Below, in pieces: positions 54,594-63,271 of a DNA stretch of 64,000 nt. This DNA comes from Massilia sp. Root133. GTDB taxonomy: Bacteria > Pseudomonadota > Gammaproteobacteria > Burkholderiales > Burkholderiaceae_D. Within the stretch, counting starts at the first letter, position 1. Each line of letters opens with the position of its first letter. A program made the translations under genes and the position numbers. Location of the stretch: positions 63,370 to 127,369 of the forward strand of contig NZ_LMEW01000032.1 in assembly GCF_001426525.1 (NCBI RefSeq), given 5' to 3'. Below the pieces are notes generated by a model, which did no database searches, had not been told where the DNA came from, and saw only the letters and a program-made list of their open reading frames with translations.

Positions 54594-55140
54594 CGCGCTG
54601 CTTTTCCAGCTTGCGCGCCAATGTGCGGCGGTGCATGCCGAGCCGACGCGCCGCTTCCGAAATATTGAAGTCCGTCTCGGCCAGCACGGCGTGGATGCGC
54701 TCCCATTCCAGCGTCTTGATCGACGTGGTGCGGTTCGTCAGTTCCAGCTCCGTGTTGCCGGCGACGTGGCCGAAGGCGGCCTCGATATCGTCCGTGTTCG
54801 ACGGTTTCGCGAGATACTGCCGCGCTCCGAGCTTGATCGCCTCGACGGCCGTGCCGATGCTGGCAAAACCCGTCAGCACGACGATCTGCATGTCCGGGTC
54901 GTGCGCATGCAGCATCTGCACGCACGCGAGGCCGGAACTGTTGCCCTTCAGCTTGAGGTCGACGACGGCATAGTCCGGCGAATGTTCCTTCAGCAGTTCC
55001 TGCGCTTCGTCGAGGCCCGGCGCCTGCAGCACCCGGTAGCCGCGCCGTTCAAACGAACGGCCGAGGGTGCGCGCGAACGCGTCGTCGTCCTCGATGATCA
55101 AGAGCAGGCGGTCTTCTTCGTTGTCGTCTTCAATGGACAT
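54586..55140 (-). CDS. regA: Redox response regulator, RegA/PrrA/ActR family
   Basis: A 184-residue regulator. Receiver residues 11-125 have Asp18-20, phosphoacceptor Asp61 in YAVVDLKLKGNSSG, Thr in VLTGFAS and Lys in YLAKPS. A short proline-free linker leads to a Fis-type helix-turn-helix ISEAARRLGMHRRTLARKLEKQ at the C-terminus. RegA proteins control respiratory and redox genes. The ATG overlaps the end of regB by 11 bases, making a cognate pair. Location at the end of the cyo operon suggests control of oxidase genes. Confidence 0.92.
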   Translation of the reverse strand: MSIEDDNEEDRLLLIIEDDDAFARTLGRSFERRGYRVLQAPGLDEAQELLKEHSPDYAVVDLKLKGNSSGLACVQMLHAHDPDMQIVVLTGFASIGTAVEAIKLGARQYLAKPSNTDDIEAAFGHVAGNTELELTNRTTSIKTLEWERIHAVLAETDFNISEAARRLGMHRRTLARKLEKQRVK

Positions 55141-56476
55141 GTACGGGTTCCTTGTCGAGCGCGATCGCGGACAGCGGCAATGTCAGCGTGACGGCGGCGC
55201 CGCCTTCCGGCCGGTTCACGGCCTGCACGGTGCCGCCCAGGGTGCGGGCCACGTTCACGACGAGGAACAGGCCCAGGCCGCCGCCGGGACGGCCCTTGCT
55301 GGACTGGTAAGGCTTGCCGAACTGCGCCAGCATCGCCGGCGCGAAGCCGGGGCCGCGATCGAGCACGGTCAGTACGAGCGTGCCGTCGGCGACGCCCGCT
55401 TCCACGCCGACCCAGTCGGGCGAGGCTTCGAGCGCGTTGTCCAGCACGTTGTCGATCGTTTGTTTCAGGGCGGAGTCGAAGGCGACCGGCAGGTCGTGTT
55501 CGATCCGGTTGCGGTAGTCGAAGTCGCGCACGGGGCGGCTGTGCTGCCAGTCCGCGACGAGCTTGTCGAGGAAGCCGCGGATGGTGGTGCGCGCGGCCGA
55601 TTCCCCGCGCGTCTCGCCGGCCGACAGCAGGATGCCGCTGACGATGGATTTGCAGCGCTTCAGCTGCGTCTCCATCTCCGTGATCTCTTCCAGCAGGTCG
55701 GGGTTCGCCTTGAATTCGCGCATGCGCTTCCAGTCGCCGAGGATCACGGACAACGTGGCGAGCGGCGTGCCCAGTTCGTGCGCGGCGCCGGACGCGAGCA
55801 GGCCCATGCGCACGATGTGGTCTTCCTCGGCCGCGCGCTGTCTCAGGTCCGCCAGCTGGGCCGCTTTCGCTTTCAGCGTGTTCGTGATGCGCGAGATGAA
55901 CACGACCAGCAGCGCCGCGTTCAGCGTAAAGCAGATCAGCATGCCCTGCACATACAGGCTGGAGATGCCGCGCGCGTGATCGAACGGCAGCGCGAGCGGT
56001 TTCGCGAACACGGACAGGCCAGCCAGGCATGCGAGCGTGATGGCGACGATGGTCCACGTCGACCACGCTTCCAGCAGCACGGCCGACAGGATCACCTGCA
56101 GCAGGTACAGGAACGCGAACGGATTCGTCGTCCCGCCGGCCAGGTACAGCTGCATCGTGAGGCTGGCCACGTCGACGAGCAGCGCGAGGAACAGCTCGTT
56201 GTTCGTGACGGGGCGGTGTTCGTGCCAGCGCAGGTGGCTGGCGATGTTGAAGGCGATGAGGCACGCGAGCACTTCGAGCATCTGCACGAGCGGCAGGCGC
56301 ACGTCGAAGACGAGGATCGCGCCGGCGATCGTCGTGATCTGGCCGATGACGGCGATCCAGCGCAGCTCGATCAGCTGCAGCATGTTCTTGTGGCCGGCGA
56401 CGTATTCGACGACGGCGGCGTTATCCGCGCCCCGTTCGAACATGCGTTTCAGCAGGTCAGTCGTGTCGTTCATCAT
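55130..56476 (-). CDS. regB: Redox sensor histidine kinase, RegB/PrrB family
   Basis: A 448-residue membrane kinase with six hydrophobic segments in residues 35-200. The quinone-binding loop GGTTNPF is present between segments 3 and 4 and is diagnostic of RegB. The H box reads GLLASGAAHELGTPLATLSVILGDWKRM, followed by NVLDNALEASP, DRGPGF and GGGLGLFLV. The start may be the second Met. It overlaps the end of surf1 by about 20 bases, so it is transcribed with the cyo genes and probably senses quinone pool redox state. Confidence 0.93.
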   Translation of the reverse strand: MMNDTTDLLKRMFERGADNAAVVEYVAGHKNMLQLIELRWIAVIGQITTIAGAILVFDVRLPLVQMLEVLACLIAFNIASHLRWHEHRPVTNNELFLALLVDVASLTMQLYLAGGTTNPFAFLYLLQVILSAVLLEAWSTWTIVAITLACLAGLSVFAKPLALPFDHARGISSLYVQGMLICFTLNAALLVVFISRITNTLKAKAAQLADLRQRAAEEDHIVRMGLLASGAAHELGTPLATLSVILGDWKRMREFKANPDLLEEITEMETQLKRCKSIVSGILLSAGETRGESAARTTIRGFLDKLVADWQHSRPVRDFDYRNRIEHDLPVAFDSALKQTIDNVLDNALEASPDWVGVEAGVADGTLVLTVLDRGPGFAPAMLAQFGKPYQSSKGRPGGGLGLFLVVNVARTLGGTVQAVNRPEGGAAVTLTLPLSAIALDKEPVHVH

Positions 56477-57260
56477 TCTCGCTGTCGTTGCCGCGGCGGG
56501 CGACCCACCACCAGGCGGCGGCCACCATCAAGGCGAGAGCATACCAAGTGAACGCGTACACGAGGTGACTGTTTGGAAATTTGACGACGGTGAGGCCGCC
56601 GACGGGCTGGTCGGGGCTGTCCGGCGGGTTCTGCCTGGCGGCGGCGTCGACGAAGAACGGCGCGGGGTGAAATCCAGCGAGCCCGCGCGCCGCCGCGATC
56701 GCGGCCACGTCGCGGGTGTACCAGCGGTTCTGCGCCGGATCGTTCGTGCGCGTGAACGCGCCATTCCGTTCGCTCGTCCTCAGGAGACCCGTGACGTCGG
56801 CCGCCGGTCCCGCGTTCGCGCACGGATTTCCCGCGGCGCGTTGCGGCGTGTAGCGCGTGCGTGCGCCCAGTTCGGCGGGAATGAAGCCGCGGTTGACGAG
56901 GACGATGGTCCCGTCCGCCGTGCACATGGGCGTGAGCAGCCAGTAGCCGCTGCCGGCTTCGGTCAGCGCCTGGACGGGGGTGGTGAGATCGTAGAGATAA
57001 GTACCGTGCAGTGTCACGCGGCGGTACTCGTCGGATTCGGGGGTGATGCCGGCCCAGCGTGTGCGCGATGGCACCGGCGCCGGGGCGGCGTGCACGCGTG
57101 CTTCCACGCGTGCGATGAGGTCCAGTTTCCATTGCAGGCGATAGACCTGCCAGGTGCCCAGACCCGCGAAGAGGACGATCAGCAGCAGCGCCAACACTGC
57201 CAGCAACAGGGAGAACCCCCGGCGCCGGCCCGCCGGCGCTGCGCGATCGTCCCTCGCCAT
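56457..57260 (-). CDS. SURF1 family oxidase assembly protein
   Basis: A 267-residue membrane protein with helices at about 15-36 and 240-258 and a large periplasmic domain. Family motifs: GLGTWQVYRLQWKLDLIARVEAR near the first helix, VTLHGTYLY, VNRGFIPAELG, and the C-terminal PNSHLVYAFTWYALALMVAAAWWW. SURF1 helps insert haem a into haem-copper oxidases. It starts by TAATG overlap after cyoD, replacing the cyoE gene often found there. Confidence 0.92.
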   Translation of the reverse strand: MARDDRAAPAGRRRGFSLLLAVLALLLIVLFAGLGTWQVYRLQWKLDLIARVEARVHAAPAPVPSRTRWAGITPESDEYRRVTLHGTYLYDLTTPVQALTEAGSGYWLLTPMCTADGTIVLVNRGFIPAELGARTRYTPQRAAGNPCANAGPAADVTGLLRTSERNGAFTRTNDPAQNRWYTRDVAAIAAARGLAGFHPAPFFVDAAARQNPPDSPDQPVGGLTVVKFPNSHLVYAFTWYALALMVAAAWWWVARRGNDSENDERHD

Positions 57261-57670
57261 TACTGCATGTCGTGCATGCCGTGTACCGAACTGCCGTCAT
57301 TGCCCATGTTGGGCATCATGTTGGCGTTCATGTGGTACATGACCCAGACAGAACCGGTCAGGACGATGAACAGCAGGATGGCCGTGAGGATCAGCGCCAT
57401 CATGTTCCAGCCGCCTTCCGACTTCGAGTTCATGTGCAGGAAGTAGACCATGTGCACGACGACCTGGACCGCGGCGAAGCCGAGGATCACGAACTTCGTG
57501 GTGCCCGGTGCCAGCTGGTGGGTCATCACCAGCCAGAACGGAATCGCCGTCAGGATCACGGACAGGATGAAACCGATCGTGTAATCCTTGAAGCTGCCGT
57601 GGGCGTGCAGGTGGTCGTCGTCGTGGTGACCATGACCGTGGCCATGATCGTGATGATGCAGATCGCTCAT
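57260..57670 (-). CDS. cyoD: Cytochrome bo3 ubiquinol oxidase subunit IV
   Basis: A 136-residue membrane protein with three hydrophobic segments (about 30-50, 58-78, 90-112), the CyoD/CtaF-type fold: DYTIGFILSVILTAIPFWLV, KFVILGFAAVQVVVHMVYFLHM. The first 25 residues hold eleven or more His (HHHDHGHGHGHHDDDHLHAHG), far more than usual, perhaps binding metal. The ATG overlaps the cyoC stop (ATGA). Confidence 0.93.
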   Translation of the reverse strand: MSDLHHHDHGHGHGHHDDDHLHAHGSFKDYTIGFILSVILTAIPFWLVMTHQLAPGTTKFVILGFAAVQVVVHMVYFLHMNSKSEGGWNMMALILTAILLFIVLTGSVWVMYHMNANMMPNMGNDGSSVHGMHDMQ

Positions 57671-58302
57671 GGCAGTACTCCCATCAGATAAACATAGGTG
57701 AACACGCCGATCCAGATGACGTCCAGGAAGTGCCAGAACATCGACAGGCAGGCGAGGCGGCGGTAGTTGGCACCGTTGATGCCGTGCTTACCGACCTGGA
57801 ACATCAGCGTGACGAGCCAGACGATACCGAAGGTCACGTGCAGGCCGTGCGTGCCGACCAGCGAGAAGAACGCGGTCAGGAAGCCCGAGCGCCACGGGCC
57901 GAAGCCTTCGTGGATCAGGTGCGCGAACTCGTCCAGTTCGAGGTACAGGAAGCAGGCGCCCAGCACGCCGGTGACGGCGAGCCAGAGGAGCGTGCCTTTG
58001 ACGTTCTTCTTCTGCGCGGTCAGCATGGCGAAGCCATACGTGATCGACGAGAACAGCAGGAACGCCGTGTTCAGTGCGACGGTCGGCAGCTCGAAGATCT
58101 CGGCGCCCGACGGGCCGCCCGCGTAATTGCGGCCCAGGACGGCATAGGTCGCGAACAGGCAGGCGAAGATGAGGCAGTCGCTCATCAGGTAGATCCAGAA
58201 GCCCAGCAGCGTGCCGTTCTCCGGATGGTGCTCGCGCACGTAATAGCGCGAGCTCGGGTCGGCGCTCGCGGCGCCGGCGTGGGTTACGTTAATCTCAGAC
58301 AT
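57667..58302 (-). CDS. cyoC: Cytochrome bo3 ubiquinol oxidase subunit III
   Basis: A 211-residue protein with five membrane segments. Family motifs: LLGFWIYLMSDCLIFACLFATYAVL, SITYGFAMLTAQ, FFSLVGTHGLHVTFGIVWLV and FWHFLDVIWIGVFTYVYLMG with the conserved His and Asp. It starts within the last bases of cyoB (8-base overlap). Confidence 0.95.
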   Translation of the reverse strand: MSEINVTHAGAASADPSSRYYVREHHPENGTLLGFWIYLMSDCLIFACLFATYAVLGRNYAGGPSGAEIFELPTVALNTAFLLFSSITYGFAMLTAQKKNVKGTLLWLAVTGVLGACFLYLELDEFAHLIHEGFGPWRSGFLTAFFSLVGTHGLHVTFGIVWLVTLMFQVGKHGINGANYRRLACLSMFWHFLDVIWIGVFTYVYLMGVLP

Positions 58303-60298
58303 GGGCTTCCAGCAAACGGGTGCGTTCTTCTTCCGTACGGGTCACTTCGTCCGCCGGGATGTAGAAGTCGCGTTTGTAATCGAAGGTGTGGTAGATGGCG
58401 GCGGCGAGCATGGCGAAGAACGTCACGCCGACCAGCAGCCACATGTGCCAGATGATGCCGAACGCCATCACGAACGTGATGCCCGGGATGACCGGACCGG
58501 CCCAGGTGTTCTTCGGCATGTGGATCGCCACGAAGTCCTTCAGCGGACGCAGGTAGCCGTTCTTCTTCATGTCGGCCCACGAATCGTTGTCGTGCACGAC
58601 CGGGGTGAATGCGAAGTTGTAGTCCGGCGGCGGCGACGACGTCGACCATTCCAGCGTACGGCCGCCCCACGGGTCGCCCGTCACGTCGGCCAGTTCCTTG
58701 CGGTTCAGGATCGACACGACGATCTGCATCAGCAGGCAGCCGATACCGGCGGCGATCATCAGGGTGCCCACCAGCGAGATATTGAACAGCCAGTGGATCG
58801 ACGGATCGTCGAAGTGGCTCATGCGGCGGGTCACGCCCATGAAGCCCAGGATGTACGGCGGCGTGAACGCGACCCAGAAGCCGATCGACCACAGCCAGAA
58901 CGAGTACACGCCCCATTTACGGTCCAGCTTGAAGCCGAACATCTTCGGCCACCAGTAGTTCACGCCCGCGAACAGGCCGAACAGCACGCCGCCGATGATG
59001 ACGTTGTGGAAGTGGGCGATCAGGAACAGCGAGTTGTGCAGCACGAAGTCGGCCGACGGCACCGCCAGCATCACGCCGGTCATGCCGCCGATGATGAAGG
59101 TGATCATGAACGACACGGTCCACATCATCGGCAGTTCATAGCGGATGCGGCCCTTGTACATGGTGAACAGCCAGTTGAAGATCTTCGCGCCCGTCGGGAT
59201 CGAGATGATCATCGTGGTAATGCCGAAGAACGAGTTCACGCTCGCGCCCGAACCCATCGTGAAGAAGTGGTGCAGCCACACGAGGTACGAGAGGACCATG
59301 ATCACGACCGTCGCGTACACCATCGAGGTGTAGCCGAACAGGCGCTTGTTGCAGAACGTCGCGACGACTTCCGAGTAGATGCCGAAGGCCGGCAGCACCA
59401 GGATGTAGACCTCGGGGTGGCCCCAGATCCAGATCAGGTTCACGTACATCATGGCGTTGCCGCCCAGTTCGTTCGTGAAGAAGTGCGTGTCGAACAGGCG
59501 GTCCAGGCCGAGCATGGCCAGGGTCGCGGTCAGGATCGGGAAGGCCATCACGATCAGGATGTTGGTGCACAGGGCGGTCCAGGTGAACACCGGCATCTTC
59601 ATCAGGTCCATGCCCGGGGCGCGCATCTTGATGATGGTGACGACCAGGTTCACGCCTGACAGCAATGTGCCGACACCCGCCACCTGCAATGACCAGATGT
59701 AGTAGTCGACGCCCACGTCCGGACTCGCCAGGATGCCGGACAGCGGCGGGTACGCCAGCCAGCCGGTACGGGCGAATTCACCGACGAACAGCGACGCCAT
59801 CACGAGGATCGCGCCCGCGGTCGTCATCCAGAACGAGAAGTTGTTCAGGAACGGGAAGGCCACGTCACGGGCGCCGATCTGCAGTGGCACGACGTAGTTC
59901 ATCAGGCCCGTCACGAACGGCATCGCCACGAAGAAGATCATGATCACGCCGTGGGCGGTGAAGACCTGGTCGTAGTGGTGCGGAGGCAGGAAGCCGTGCG
60001 AATCGCCGAACGAGAACGCCTGCTGGGCGCGCATCATCAGCGCGTCCGCGAAGCCGCGCAGGAACATCACGAGACCGAGGATCATGTACATGATGCCGAT
60101 CTTCTTGTGGTCGATGCTGGTGAACCACTCGTTCCAGAGATAGCCCCACAGCTTGAACTTGGTGAGCGCGGCCAGGAGGACGATACCGCCCAGCGCCACC
60201 ATGATAAAGGTACCGATCAGGATCGGCTCGTGGTAGGGAATCGCTTCCCAGCTGAGCCGACCGAAGATCAACTTCGCTAAGTCAAATTGCTCGTGCAT
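58295..60298 (-). CDS. cyoB: Cytochrome bo3 ubiquinol oxidase subunit I
   Basis: A 667-residue catalytic subunit with about fifteen membrane segments, which reduces O2 and pumps protons. Haem and copper ligands are visible: FTAHGVIMIFF (low-spin haem His), WIWGHPEVYILVLPAFG (CuB His cross-linked to Tyr), WLHHFFTMG (CuB His pair) and HFHNVIIGG (haem His). Full length for the family. It begins two bases after the cyoA stop. Confidence 0.97.
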   Translation of the reverse strand: MHEQFDLAKLIFGRLSWEAIPYHEPILIGTFIMVALGGIVLLAALTKFKLWGYLWNEWFTSIDHKKIGIMYMILGLVMFLRGFADALMMRAQQAFSFGDSHGFLPPHHYDQVFTAHGVIMIFFVAMPFVTGLMNYVVPLQIGARDVAFPFLNNFSFWMTTAGAILVMASLFVGEFARTGWLAYPPLSGILASPDVGVDYYIWSLQVAGVGTLLSGVNLVVTIIKMRAPGMDLMKMPVFTWTALCTNILIVMAFPILTATLAMLGLDRLFDTHFFTNELGGNAMMYVNLIWIWGHPEVYILVLPAFGIYSEVVATFCNKRLFGYTSMVYATVVIMVLSYLVWLHHFFTMGSGASVNSFFGITTMIISIPTGAKIFNWLFTMYKGRIRYELPMMWTVSFMITFIIGGMTGVMLAVPSADFVLHNSLFLIAHFHNVIIGGVLFGLFAGVNYWWPKMFGFKLDRKWGVYSFWLWSIGFWVAFTPPYILGFMGVTRRMSHFDDPSIHWLFNISLVGTLMIAAGIGCLLMQIVVSILNRKELADVTGDPWGGRTLEWSTSSPPPDYNFAFTPVVHDNDSWADMKKNGYLRPLKDFVAIHMPKNTWAGPVIPGITFVMAFGIIWHMWLLVGVTFFAMLAAAIYHTFDYKRDFYIPADEVTRTEEERTRLLEAHV

Positions 60299-60300
60299 GA

Positions 60301-61323
60301 TTACTTCTTCTTCACAGGATCATTGGGCGTGGTGCAGACCTCGCCATTGGCCTGGGCCAGGCGGGTCGCTGCCGCTTGTTGGGGCGCGTGGCGCAGCATG
60401 GCCATTTCACGGGCCTTCTTCGCGTCGTCGTTCATCATCTTGTCCATGCATACGGCGCCGTCGGCGACGCAGCGGTTCAGGACGCGATAGAACAGGTCGT
60501 TGTCGACCGCCGCGTAGTGGCGCACCGGCTCCTTGATGCTCGGCTTTTCGAGCGTCAGGTACCCTGCGCGGTCGAGGTTGGCGCCGGCGGACTTGACCGA
60601 CTGGACCCAGCCGTCGAAGTCGCCCTGGGGCACGCCACGGTACGAGAAGCGCATGTCGGAATAGCCGGCGCCGCTGTAGTTCGACGAGAAGCCGATCGAC
60701 TGGATCGCCTTGTTCTGGACCGCGTTCAAGGTCGTTTCCATGCCCGGCATCGCGTAGATCATGCCCGCCAGTTCCGGCACGTAGAACGCATTCATGACGG
60801 AGGTCGCGCTGATCTTGAAGCGCACGGGCACGTCGACCGGCACGACCAGTTCATTGACCGTCGCGATGCCCTGCTCCGGATAGATGAACAGCCATTTCCA
60901 GTCCATCGCCACGGCCTGGATGACCAGCGGCTTCGCAGACGCCGGGATCGGACGCCCATCGGCGATGCGGTCCAGCGGACGATACGGATCCAGCTTGTGC
61001 GTCGAGATCCAGGTCACGAGACCCAGCACGATGATGATCAGCAGGGGCGCGCCCCAGATGACGAGTTCCAGCTTGGTCGAGTGGTCCCAGTCCGGTTCAT
61101 AGGCTGCTTCCTTGTTGCTGGCGCGGTACTTGTACGCGAACCAGATGATCAGGAACATGACGGGAACGATGATCAGCAGCATCAGGATCACCGAAACGAT
61201 GATCAGTTGCGCCTCTTGCTTGGCGATGTCGCCGGAAGGGTTCATCACCACCGTGTTACAGCCGGAAAGCAGCGCTAACAGGGGAGAGAGGAACATTCCG
61301 CGACGGAGGGTCTTTGGAATCAT
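60301..61323 (-). CDS. cyoA: Cytochrome bo3 ubiquinol oxidase subunit II
   Basis: A 340-residue lipoprotein subunit (lipobox LLSGC near 24) with two membrane helices (about 40-60, 85-107) and a periplasmic cupredoxin domain. The CuA ligands of cytochrome c oxidases are missing, as in quinol oxidases: SVMNAFYVPELAGMIYAMPGM. It ends in a Lys-rich tail. First gene of the operon cyoABCD-surf1-regB-regA. An inverted repeat CGTTACAT/ATGTAACG lies just upstream. Confidence 0.96.
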   Translation of the reverse strand: MIPKTLRRGMFLSPLLALLSGCNTVVMNPSGDIAKQEAQLIIVSVILMLLIIVPVMFLIIWFAYKYRASNKEAAYEPDWDHSTKLELVIWGAPLLIIIVLGLVTWISTHKLDPYRPLDRIADGRPIPASAKPLVIQAVAMDWKWLFIYPEQGIATVNELVVPVDVPVRFKISATSVMNAFYVPELAGMIYAMPGMETTLNAVQNKAIQSIGFSSNYSGAGYSDMRFSYRGVPQGDFDGWVQSVKSAGANLDRAGYLTLEKPSIKEPVRHYAAVDNDLFYRVLNRCVADGAVCMDKMMNDDAKKAREMAMLRHAPQQAAATRLAQANGEVCTTPNDPVKKK

Positions 61324-61335
61324 GCTTGTGTTTTA

Positions 61336-61369
61336 CGTTACATGGGAAAAATAACATGCTAATGTAACG
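61336..61369. promoter_or_regulatory. Inverted repeat upstream of cyo operon
   Basis: CGTTACAT (61336-61343) and ATGTAACG (61362-61369) are perfect 8-base inverted arms separated by 18 bases, 13-46 bases before the cyoA start. It may be a regulator site for the oxidase operon. No exact match to a known consensus was found. Confidence 0.5.
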
Positions 61370-61472
61370 CCAACGGCGTGCGTTTGGCGATTGGACGTTT
61401 TGTCCTACCCTTTACCGTATTGCAGCATTTCAGAGGGTCCAGAAGCCGTCGGCTGAAAAAGGAGACGAAGAC

Positions 61473-62819
61473 ATGCAGAGCACCCCGAACACGTACGGCG
61501 GCGCAGGAGCCGCTCCCATCACAGCACCCCACTCCGGGGCCCGGAACATCAACAGCCGCGACACGAAAATCGCGCCTGGAGAGATCGCGGTCGGCGTCGT
61601 CATCGGCCGCGCTTCCGAATACTTCGACTTCTTCGTTTATGCGATCGCTTCGGTGCTCGTGTTCCCCGCCGTGTTCTTCCCGTTCGCGGACCGGCTCGAA
61701 GGCACGCTTTACTCGTTTGCCATCTTCGCGCTGGCCTATGTGGCTAGACCGCTCGCGTCGCTGTTCTTCATGGTCATCCAGCGTCATTACAGCCGCGAGA
61801 TCAAGCTGACCATCGCCCTCTTCCTGATGGGTTCCGCCACGGTCGCCATCTCGATGCTGCCCACCTATTCCCGCTGGGGCGAGTGGTCCATCGTCGCCCT
61901 GGCCATCCTGCGCATCGGCCAGGGCGTTGCCCAGGGCGGGTCGTGGGACGGCTTGCCGTCGCTGCTCGCGCTCAATGCGCCGCAGAACAAGCGTGGATGG
62001 TACGCCATGTTGGGACAACTTGGCGCACCAACGGGTTTCATCATCGCGGCCGGCCTGTTCTCCTACCTGATGGCCGAGTTGTCGCAGGACGATTTCCTCG
62101 TCTGGGGCTGGCGTTATCCGTTCTACGTCGCCTTCGCGATCAACGTCGTCGCGCTGTTCGCCCGCCTGCGCCTCGTGTCGACGCCGGACTATACCCACCT
62201 GCTCGACGAGCATGAGCTGGATCCGGCCCCGGCCCGCGAAGTGATCGGCAACCAGGGCACGAACATCGTCATCGGCGCCCTCGCCGCCCTGGCCAGCTAT
62301 GCGCTGTTCCACCTCGTCACCGTGTTCCCGCTGTCGTGGATCCAGCTGTACGACACCCGTTCGATGGCCGAATTCCTGCAGGTCCAGATGATGGGCGCCG
62401 GTCTCGGCATCGTTGGCGTGCTGGCGTCGGGCATCATCGCCGACAAGTTCGGCCGCCGCAACACGCTGGGCACGCTGGCCGCGCTGATCGCCCTGTTCTC
62501 CGGCTTCATCCCGACCCTGATGGATGGCGGCGTGACCGGCCAGAACACATTCATCCTGGTGGGCTTCCTGCTGCTGGGCCTGTCGTACGGCCAGGCCTCC
62601 GGCGCCGTGACGTCGAACTTCCTGCCGCAATACCGCTACACGGGCGCCGCCCTGACGTCGGATCTCGCGTGGCTCGTCGGCGCCGCGTTCGCGCCGCTCG
62701 TGGCACTGGGCCTGGCCGCCAACTTCGGCCTCGGCTACGTCAGCCTGTACCTGCTGTCCGGCGCCGTCGGCTCGCTGGCCGCGTTGAGCCTGAACCGGGC
62801 GCTCGAGATCCGCAACTGA
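61473..62819 (+). CDS. MHS-family MFS transporter (second)
   Basis: A 448-residue inner-membrane transporter. A 35-residue hydrophilic start is followed by EIAVGVVIGRASEYFDFFVYAIASVLVFPAVFFPF, RILRIGQGVAQGGSWDGLPSLLALNAPQNKRGW and a second signature IIADKFGRRNTLG. In the usual MHS signature loop between helices 2 and 3, the DRxGR motif is replaced by IQRHYSREIKL, a notable departure. Substrate unknown. Read away from cyo. AAAGGAG precedes the ATG. Confidence 0.88.
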   Translation: MQSTPNTYGGAGAAPITAPHSGARNINSRDTKIAPGEIAVGVVIGRASEYFDFFVYAIASVLVFPAVFFPFADRLEGTLYSFAIFALAYVARPLASLFFMVIQRHYSREIKLTIALFLMGSATVAISMLPTYSRWGEWSIVALAILRIGQGVAQGGSWDGLPSLLALNAPQNKRGWYAMLGQLGAPTGFIIAAGLFSYLMAELSQDDFLVWGWRYPFYVAFAINVVALFARLRLVSTPDYTHLLDEHELDPAPAREVIGNQGTNIVIGALAALASYALFHLVTVFPLSWIQLYDTRSMAEFLQVQMMGAGLGIVGVLASGIIADKFGRRNTLGTLAALIALFSGFIPTLMDGGVTGQNTFILVGFLLLGLSYGQASGAVTSNFLPQYRYTGAALTSDLAWLVGAAFAPLVALGLAANFGLGYVSLYLLSGAVGSLAALSLNRALEIRN

Positions 62820-62844
62820 GCGACATATATATAGAGCAGACCCG

Positions 62845-62872
62845 AGCCCCGGTACCCCCGGGGCTTTTTTTG
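62845..62872 (+). terminator. Rho-independent terminator after MHS transporter gene
   Basis: 8-bp stem AGCCCCGG (62845-62852) with CCGGGGCT (62858-62865), loop TACCC, followed by TTTTTTTG. Confidence 0.93.
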
Positions 62873-62881
62873 TTGCCAAAC

Positions 62882-63067
62882 TTCGGGGTCAGACCCCATT
62901 TCAGGGAAAATTCGGGGTCAGGGCACTTTTCGGAACAATGGTCCCGCGTTAGCAGTCCGCCCGATGCACGCGTCGCTCCCCTCGCAAGGAGCGGCGATAC
63001 CAGGTTGGCCGCGCTGAAAATGTGCTCGCGAGATTTTGCAAAAAAATGTGCTCTGACCCGAATTTCC
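62882..63067. repeat. Remnant of a GGGGTCAG-type inverted-repeat element
   Basis: TTCGGGGTCAG occurs at 62882-62892 and 62911-62921; the first continues as the dyad GGGGTC-A-GACCCC. An inverted copy, GTGCTCTGACCCG, lies at 63048-63060, matching GGGGTCAGGGCAC at 62914-62926 with small changes, and flanks GAAA/TTTC and T-rich stretches in both. This is the style of repeats that flank RAYT-like or MITE-like elements in Burkholderiales. No transposase gene is intact. Confidence 0.6.
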
Positions 63068-63271
63068 GTGGTGGGTCTCGTCCGGTTCCGCGCGGGTGCG
63101 GCGCAGTGCCACCAGGGTCATCAGAATGCCGTAACGATCGAGCGCGGCCAGGCGGGGCGCCTCGGACAGGAGCAAAGGGGTTGTGCCGTGGCCATGAAGT
63201 GATGCCGTGCGGATTGGCGACAATGTACCAAGGCGATGTGGGCGCACCTCGCACGCGTGCGCCCTGCCGCC

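Larger units (their letters stand above)
62820..63271. other. Gene-free region with terminator and degenerate repeat element
   Basis: 452 bases between the MHS transporter and the GH43-ricin gene. It holds a strong terminator, then a 185-base element with GGGGTCAG-type repeats in opposite orientations (see the repeat entry), then unassigned sequence to a small hairpin (63241-63263, GGCGCAC/GTGCGCC) after the GH43-ricin gene. Open frames here run through the repeats and are not credible genes. Confidence 0.6.

Noticed and set aside
62918..63247. 109-codon minus-strand ORF in the repeat element
   Set aside because: It runs through both repeat arms and has no similarity that I recognise; repeat-derived open frame.
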